Assembly (NCBI GenBank): GCA_964655775.1
Contig: CAZZNQ010000060.1
Location: forward strand, 1 to 26,823
Length of the DNA: 26,823 bases
Direction: 5' to 3'
Origin: CAZZNQ01 sp964655775
GTDB taxonomy: Bacteria; Planctomycetota; Brocadiia; SM23-32
Within the stretch, counting starts at the first letter, position 1; every line of letters starts with the position of its first letter. The notes under the pieces are model-generated. The model did no database searches. It saw only the letters and a program-made list of their open reading frames with translations, and was not told the DNA's origin. Shown in pieces: positions 22,771 through 26,823 of the stretch. The position numbers and the translations under genes were made by a program.

Positions 22771-25056
22771 CTACGCGTCCAGCGGCGCCTCGGAGCCGAG
22801 CTGCTCCTGCGACTCGACCAGTTCGCGATAGTCGTCGCAGGTCGTCATCAGCTCGTCGTGCGTGCCCACCGCCAGCAGCCGACCTTCCTGGAGCATCACG
22901 ATCTTGTCCGCGTTGCGCAGCGTGGAGAGCCGATGCGCGATGATGAACGTCGTGCGGTTCGTGGTGAGCTTGTCCAGCGCCTCCTGGATCAGCTTCTCGT
23001 TCTTGGTGTCCACCGACGAGGTCGCCTCGTCCAGGATCAGCAACTCGGGGTCCTTCAGCACCGCCCGGGCGATGCAGATCCTCTGCCTCTCGCCGCCCGA
23101 GAACCGCGTTCCCTGCTCGCGCGCGTCGGTGTCGTACGCCTCGGGGAACTGCATGATGAACTCGTGCGCGTTTGCGATCCTGGCGGCGCGGATGGCGTCG
23201 GCCCGCGACGCCTTCGGCCTGCCGTAGCGGATGTTCTCCAGGATGCTCTGGCGGAACAGGATGGGGCTCTGCCCGACCACGGCAAGCTGACTCCGGAAGG
23301 ACGCCAGGTTCAGGTCCGCCAGGTCGTCGCCGTCGATGAGGATCCGGCCGCGCGTGGCGTCGTAGAAGCGGCAGAGCAGCTTCATCAGCGTGCTCTTGCC
23401 GGAACCGCTAGGGCCGACGATGCCCACCGTCTCGCCCGGTTTGACGCTGAAGGAGATGTCGCGCAGCACCGTCGTGCCCGATTCGTAGCCGAAGGTCACG
23501 TTATCGAACTCGATACCCTCTTCAATCTTCTCCAGCTTCGGGCCGTCCTCGTTGTGGTCAACGACGACCTCGGAGTCGAGCACGTCGAAGACCCGTTCGG
23601 CGGAGGTGGCCGCGCGTTCAAACTGCTCGGTGATGCGCGCGAAACGGCGCACCGGCGCGTACATGATGCTCAGCCAGCCGATGAACATCACGAGTTGACC
23701 CACGGTGAAGCCGCTGCCCTGGATGGTTCCGCGGCCCCCGAACCAGTAGACCAGCACGGTGCCGATCTGCGTTAGCACCATAAAGCCCGCCACGAACTGC
23801 GCGGAGAGCGATGTCGCCCGGATCCGCTCGGTGCGGAAGCCGTCGCTCAGCCTGCCGAAATCGTGTATGGCCCGCGGCTCCTGCGCGAACGCCTTGACCG
23901 TTTCGATGCCGGGAATGGTATCCGCAAGATGGCCGCTCATGGCCCCCCGCAGGCGGTAGGCCTTGCGCAGCACCTTGTGAACGTTCCGCCGATACCAGCG
24001 CACCAGCCAGAAGAACAGCGGCAGCGGCAGCCACAGCAGCAGCGTCAGCGGCACCGAGAATCGCAGCATCCAGATCAGCACGATCACCAGCATGAACACG
24101 TCGACAATGAACCTCTGGGCGTGCCCCACGGCGAACCTTTGCAGCCGGGCGGTATCCGTGACCACGCGCGAGATCAGGCGGCCGGTGCTCTGCCTGTCGA
24201 AGAAATCCAGCGACAGGTCCTGCAGGTGGCTGTAGACTTTTTGGCGCAGGTCGTAGACCACGTTCTGGGCCAGGCGTGCCACCACCAGCTTACGCACCGC
24301 CGCCAGCGCGGCCCGCAGCATGAGCATCACGGCCAGCGCCACCACCAGTTTCGCCAGCAGCGACATGTTGCTCTGCCCGATGGCGCCGTCCACCAGCGTG
24401 CGGCTCATGCGCGGTATGGCCGCGGCGATACCCGCGCCCACCAGCGTCAGCAGAAGGCTGACGGCGACGAGCTTCTTGTAGGGCCGCAGATAGCCCAGCA
24501 TCCGGGCCAGCACCGTGCGGTTGCTCAGGCAGGCGCGGCATATGTCCCGATCGCGGGGCAGAAGCTGCCCGCAGTTGGGGCAGCGGCGCGCCTGCTCGGC
24601 GTTGTCGGCGGATGCCTCTTCTGGCTCCACGTGCTCGATCTTGTCTTCCTGCTCGTCGGGGTCCTCCAGCGCCAGGCGCGTCATCAGGAAGTCCTGCAGC
24701 GCGTCGTGCATCTCCGCCACGGATTGGGCGAGCGTCGGCGAGAACCGCAGTATCTCCAGGTTCTCGTCCCACGTGGTCACCACCAGCAACCCGTTGCCCA
24801 TCAGCCATTTGACGCGCACCAGGGCCACGTCCGTCAGCGGCAGCTCGCGCACCGGCTCCTCGGCGCCCTGCCGCATCACGAACATGCGCTTGTCGGTCAC
24901 CACCAGCGCCTCCGGCCGGTAGCCGCCCTCCATGTCCATGTCCGCTTCGAAGCACAGGGCCACCCTCTCCCCGGCCTCGAACAGGCGGTCCAACCGCGGC
25001 TGCAACCAATCCGGCGTCGTATCCAGCTTCCAGACTACGACTTTCGGTCTACTCAT
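22771..25056 (-). CDS. ABC exporter with N-terminal PH-like domain and zinc ribbon (cyanophycin-associated type)
   Basis: This 761-residue protein combines a PH-like domain (about residues 15-125), an acidic linker, a four-cysteine zinc ribbon (C159, C162, C173, C176), six membrane helices (about 190-470) and an ABC ATPase. The ATPase has Walker A GPSGSGKS (548-555), Q-loop Q596, signature SGGERQ (653-658), Walker B ILDEAT (674-679) and H-loop H708. All catalytic residues are present, so it should be an active homodimeric exporter of the MsbA/ABCB class. The extra N-terminal part is absent from ordinary exporters. It follows a DUF1854 gene by 49 bp, the pair described in databases as cyanophycin metabolism-associated; no cyanophycin synthetase or cyanophycinase is in view. 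The ATG at 25056 has only a weak upstream AGGA. The cargo is unknown. Confidence 0.88.
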   Translation of the reverse strand: MSRPKVVVWKLDTTPDWLQPRLDRLFEAGERVALCFEADMDMEGGYRPEALVVTDKRMFVMRQGAEEPVRELPLTDVALVRVKWLMGNGLLVVTTWDENLEILRFSPTLAQSVAEMHDALQDFLMTRLALEDPDEQEDKIEHVEPEEASADNAEQARRCPNCGQLLPRDRDICRACLSNRTVLARMLGYLRPYKKLVAVSLLLTLVGAGIAAAIPRMSRTLVDGAIGQSNMSLLAKLVVALAVMLMLRAALAAVRKLVVARLAQNVVYDLRQKVYSHLQDLSLDFFDRQSTGRLISRVVTDTARLQRFAVGHAQRFIVDVFMLVIVLIWMLRFSVPLTLLLWLPLPLFFWLVRWYRRNVHKVLRKAYRLRGAMSGHLADTIPGIETVKAFAQEPRAIHDFGRLSDGFRTERIRATSLSAQFVAGFMVLTQIGTVLVYWFGGRGTIQGSGFTVGQLVMFIGWLSIMYAPVRRFARITEQFERAATSAERVFDVLDSEVVVDHNEDGPKLEKIEEGIEFDNVTFGYESGTTVLRDISFSVKPGETVGIVGPSGSGKSTLMKLLCRFYDATRGRILIDGDDLADLNLASFRSQLAVVGQSPILFRQSILENIRYGRPKASRADAIRAARIANAHEFIMQFPEAYDTDAREQGTRFSGGERQRICIARAVLKDPELLILDEATSSVDTKNEKLIQEALDKLTTNRTTFIIAHRLSTLRNADKIVMLQEGRLLAVGTHDELMTTCDDYRELVESQEQLGSEAPLDA

Positions 25057-25105
25057 TGTGCGTCTCGTTCCTGCCGTTTGCTTCTGTGATCGCGGGCCGC
25101 CGTCC

Positions 25106-25588
25106 TCACGCGTGCTCGTCCAGCAGCCGCTGGCTCTGCTTGTCCAGATCCTGCCCCGACGGAATGCGGAACCGGTTGCCGTCCACGTCGATTATCACCA
25201 GGTCCCCGCTGCGCAGTTTGCGGAAGTTGTGCCTCCCGCGCACCAGCAGATCGCGCGGCCCCGCCGAAGTATCCACCTTCCAGCGCACCGCGTTGTGCGC
25301 GTCCTCAACGGCCAGTATCCGGCGTATATCGGGGATGTGATACCGCTTGCGCAGAGCATCCCGCAGCACGTCCCGGGACCCCTCGTCCAGCGCCTCCACG
25401 TCCTCGACGATGCCGATCTCGTCGCCCTCGTGCTCCAGCACCACGTAGTGCCGCGGGTCCGAGTAGGGGAACGCCCTCTTCGCGGTCACGTTCTCCCATT
25501 CCCCCTCGCCCGCGATGCGGGCGCAGAGGTTGTTGTGCTCGTCGCGGAAGAGGTCTATCTTCGGTCCCTGGATGAATGTCGCTTCCAT
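25106..25588 (-). CDS. DUF1854 family protein
   Basis: This 160-residue soluble protein matches my memory of the DUF1854 family. Landmarks are an N-terminal FRDEHNNLCARI, AFPYSDPRHYVVLEHEGDEIG, the central LRKRYHIPDIRRIL, VRWKVDTSAGPRDLLVRGRHNFR and the end DLVIIDVDGNRFRIP. The predicted fold is mostly beta with a central helix, without membrane segments or catalytic motif. In many bacteria DUF1854 genes stand next to ABC exporters of the type encoded directly downstream, often near cyanophycin synthetase, and the two share an operon here. A role as cytoplasmic partner or regulator of the exporter is likely but unproven. The ATG at 25588 has only a GAAG-like ribosome site. A long leader of about 237 bases is predicted. 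Confidence 0.85.
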   Translation of the reverse strand: MEATFIQGPKIDLFRDEHNNLCARIAGEGEWENVTAKRAFPYSDPRHYVVLEHEGDEIGIVEDVEALDEGSRDVLRDALRKRYHIPDIRRILAVEDAHNAVRWKVDTSAGPRDLLVRGRHNFRKLRSGDLVIIDVDGNRFRIPSGQDLDKQSQRLLDEHA

Positions 25589-25730
25589 GTCTTCAGGTGA
25601 TCTGCAGGCACACTATCGGCGCGGCGCCCGTGTTGCGGACTTGGGGGATCCGGCATCCGCGCCGACCGCGCCGCCACGACAGCCCCCTGTCCCCCGCGTG
25701 CGGTATTCGGCAGCGTCTGCCTCGTTTGAT

Positions 25731-25791
25731 GAGCCGGACAACATGTCACTGCGACGGGATTCGCGCCCTCGGGCGCTCGCCCCGTCGGCTC
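25731..25791 (-). promoter_or_regulatory. Nested inverted repeats in the DUF1854 leader (possible structured RNA)
   Basis: Between the predicted start site (about 25825) and the DUF1854 ATG there are nested pairings. GAGCCG (25731-25736) pairs with CGGCTC (25786-25791). Inside it ACGGG (25754-25758) pairs with CCCGT (25781-25785), and GCGCCC (25763-25768) with GGGCGC (25771-25776). A structured leader or riboswitch-like element would look like this, but GC-rich DNA folds easily and I recognise no known riboswitch. Confidence 0.3.
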
Positions 25792-25831
25792 GCATAAGTA
25801 CTTGAGTCTCGCCCTTTTAGCCTCATTACCC

Positions 25832-25860
25832 ATAATAATGGCTTCTGAACCCAATCGCAA
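25832..25860 (-). promoter_or_regulatory. Sigma70-like promoter of the DUF1854-exporter operon
   Basis: On the minus strand TTGCGA (25860-25855), a 17-bp spacer and TATTAT (25837-25832). Transcription would begin near 25825, leaving an unusually long leader of about 237 bases. Spacing is ideal and the -10 box is one of very few AT-rich spots nearby. Confidence 0.5.
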
Positions 25861-26362
25861 CCCCGCGTTTCGGGCGGCGCGTACCGAGGCTCCCGCAGCG
25901 TCACCCTAGGCGGCATCTTTCCTTCCTCTCGGACGGAAACGAGTCTTGTTCCAAGATATACGTGGAAAATACCTTCTGACGGAATGGGTTCGTTTCGCAG
26001 CGGAGCCCCTTTTCCCGCCCGTCTCGCTTTCGAGCCGGCGTTCGGCGAGTTGTCCAGGTCGACCCACGGCGGCGGACTGCCTCGCAGATTCCGGACGTTT
26101 GCCGGCCGAAGCCCGGTCGTGACGCGGCCGGCGGCCCGCCAGCCGGCGGACGCCCGATGGTCGTGCGGCGGACAAACCGCGTCCGATCCGGCCGTTCGTC
26201 GGACGCCGCTGGACATCCCGTGTCCGGGCTGGCATGCGGCGTCCCCGACGATGCGCGGCACGTATTCCGGTCGCGGATACCGCCCTGTCGGTTCGGTTGC
26301 GCATCACGCTTTGCGTCCTCCAATCGTTCCGTGGGCTACGCGGTGCGCCTCCTTCTGAGTCA
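25861..26362. other. Non-coding stretch without a supported gene
   Basis: No open frame here has a ribosome site, plausible codon use or recognisable protein. On the plus strand a frame without a start codon crosses 25746-25908, and GAATGGGTTCGTTT occurs at about 25981; both look like remnants of dispersed repeats rather than genes. The section 26090-26280 is very GC-rich with short inverted repeats. Confidence 0.5.
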
Positions 26363-26408
26363 CCCCCTTCGGGGGTTCCCTGGGGAGGGGGCGCCTCTAT
26401 CCCCAGGG
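26363..26408. repeat. Two adjacent perfect inverted repeats
   Basis: CCCCC-TTC-GGGGG (26363-26375) is followed by CCCTGGGGA (26378-26386) pairing with TCCCCAGGG (26400-26408) around a 13-base loop. Neither is followed by a T-run, so they do not look like intrinsic terminators. They sit immediately upstream of the repeat units and may belong to the same repetitive element. Confidence 0.6.
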
Positions 26409-26435
26409 TTCCCTCCGCTGACGCGACGAAGTCCC

Positions 26436-26823
26436 GAGTAAGCCCGGCAGTTGGGGACTACTCGCATGCTGTTGCTGCCGCAGGGCGGCAACAGCCGCCC
26501 TGGGCTACGTCTGAATCGCCCTGCCGGGGCTCTCTGCGGTACGGAGACGGCGCCCCCAGCAGTGGAGGCTGGAGTAGGCCCGGTTGTTTGGGACTACTCC
26601 CGAGCTGTCGATGGCGTAGGCCAGCGACAGCCGCCCTCGGCCATCGCTGATTGCCCCTTGGGAGCTCTTTGTCAGGCTCCCCGGGGCTGATTTCACGAAC
26701 GCTGGAGTGGGCCCGGTTTTTGGGGACTACTCCCGAGCTGTCGATGGCGTAGGCCAGCGACAGCCGCTTGCTTCGCGAAGTTGGCTCCGGTGTAGAGGTC
26801 GCACCGCCCGGCGGTAAACCGCC
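26436..26823. repeat. About 133-bp repeat units with conserved hairpins, about three copies
   Basis: Units start near 26436, 26568 and 26701. The 66-bp cores at 26568-26633 and 26701-26766 are almost identical; the first core (26436-26496) is more diverged. Each core can form hairpin one (GGAGTAG...CTACTCC arms) and hairpin two (GCTGTCG...CGACAGC arms; GCTGTTGC...GCAACAGC in the first unit). The spacer after the first core resembles that after the second, so the whole unit is repeated, not only the core. The last unit diverges after 26766, and the array may continue past the right edge. No transposase is present. Confidence 0.7.

Noticed and set aside
25555..25860. A 101-codon minus-strand frame upstream of the DUF1854 gene
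   Set aside because: It begins inside the predicted promoter, overlaps the DUF1854 start in another frame and has no ribosome site or known motif.
26020..26080. Minus-strand reading WVDLDNSPNAG, resembling the start of DUF354 proteins
   Set aside because: The similarity lasts only about eight residues and nothing downstream continues the family, so it is probably chance.
26363..26375. Intrinsic terminator
   Set aside because: The hairpin is followed by only two T residues and does not follow any gene on either strand.
26436..26823. CRISPR array
   Set aside because: Repeats are too long, diverged and directly abutting, without uniform unique spacers, and no cas gene is present.

Overview
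The window is GC-rich, densely packed bacterial DNA. I read 16 protein-coding genes (one cut by the left edge) and about 1.2 kb of non-coding, repeat-bearing DNA at the right end. Two formylglycine-type sulfatases, a family 8 polysaccharide lyase, a GH42-like glycosidase, an HDOD-GGDEF regulator, a DUF6785-like membrane protein and a DUF1854/ABC-exporter pair together suggest Planctomycetota, possibly Phycisphaerae, or another PVC-group lineage. This placement is inference from gene content. No rRNA, tRNA, CRISPR array or insertion sequence is visible.

Left part (1-7323): an Opp/Dpp-type importer operon reads leftward (lipoprotein binding protein, two permeases with 4-bp overlaps, then the first ATPase, cut by the edge). 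It diverges from a cytoplasmic sulfatase gene across back-to-back sigma70-like promoters. The sulfatase converges on a large HDOD-GGDEF gene.

Iron module (7534-10891): a clear promoter with a palindromic element over its start site drives three genes: a DtxR-family regulator with a cysteine-rich tail, FeoB, and a second DtxR-like protein fused to FeoA. The second protein keeps every DtxR metal ligand but seems to lack the DNA-recognition helix. The first has the helix but lacks two ancillary metal ligands. This split is the most testable observation here.

Carbohydrate region (10925-22758): leftward sulfatase + sugar isomerase; a rightward DUF6785-like multispanning membrane protein; a leftward three-gene operon of an unrecognised secreted protein, a PL8 (chondroitin AC lyase-like) enzyme and a PaaK/CapK-like adenylate-forming enzyme; then a rightward GH42-like glycosidase. 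Together they suggest breakdown of a sulfated, uronic-acid-containing polysaccharide without SusC/SusD proteins, with part of desulfation and hydrolysis inside the cell.

Right part (22771-26823): DUF1854 protein and an ABC exporter carrying an N-terminal PH-like domain and zinc ribbon, a pair known from cyanophycin loci, although no cyanophycin gene is in view. They have a long, potentially folded leader. The rest is non-coding and ends in about 133-bp repeat units whose hairpin stems are conserved while their sequence changes.

Promoters are easy to read in this genome (TTGAnn, 16-18 bp, TATnnT-like). Convergent genes end only 4-33 bp apart without recognisable intrinsic terminators.
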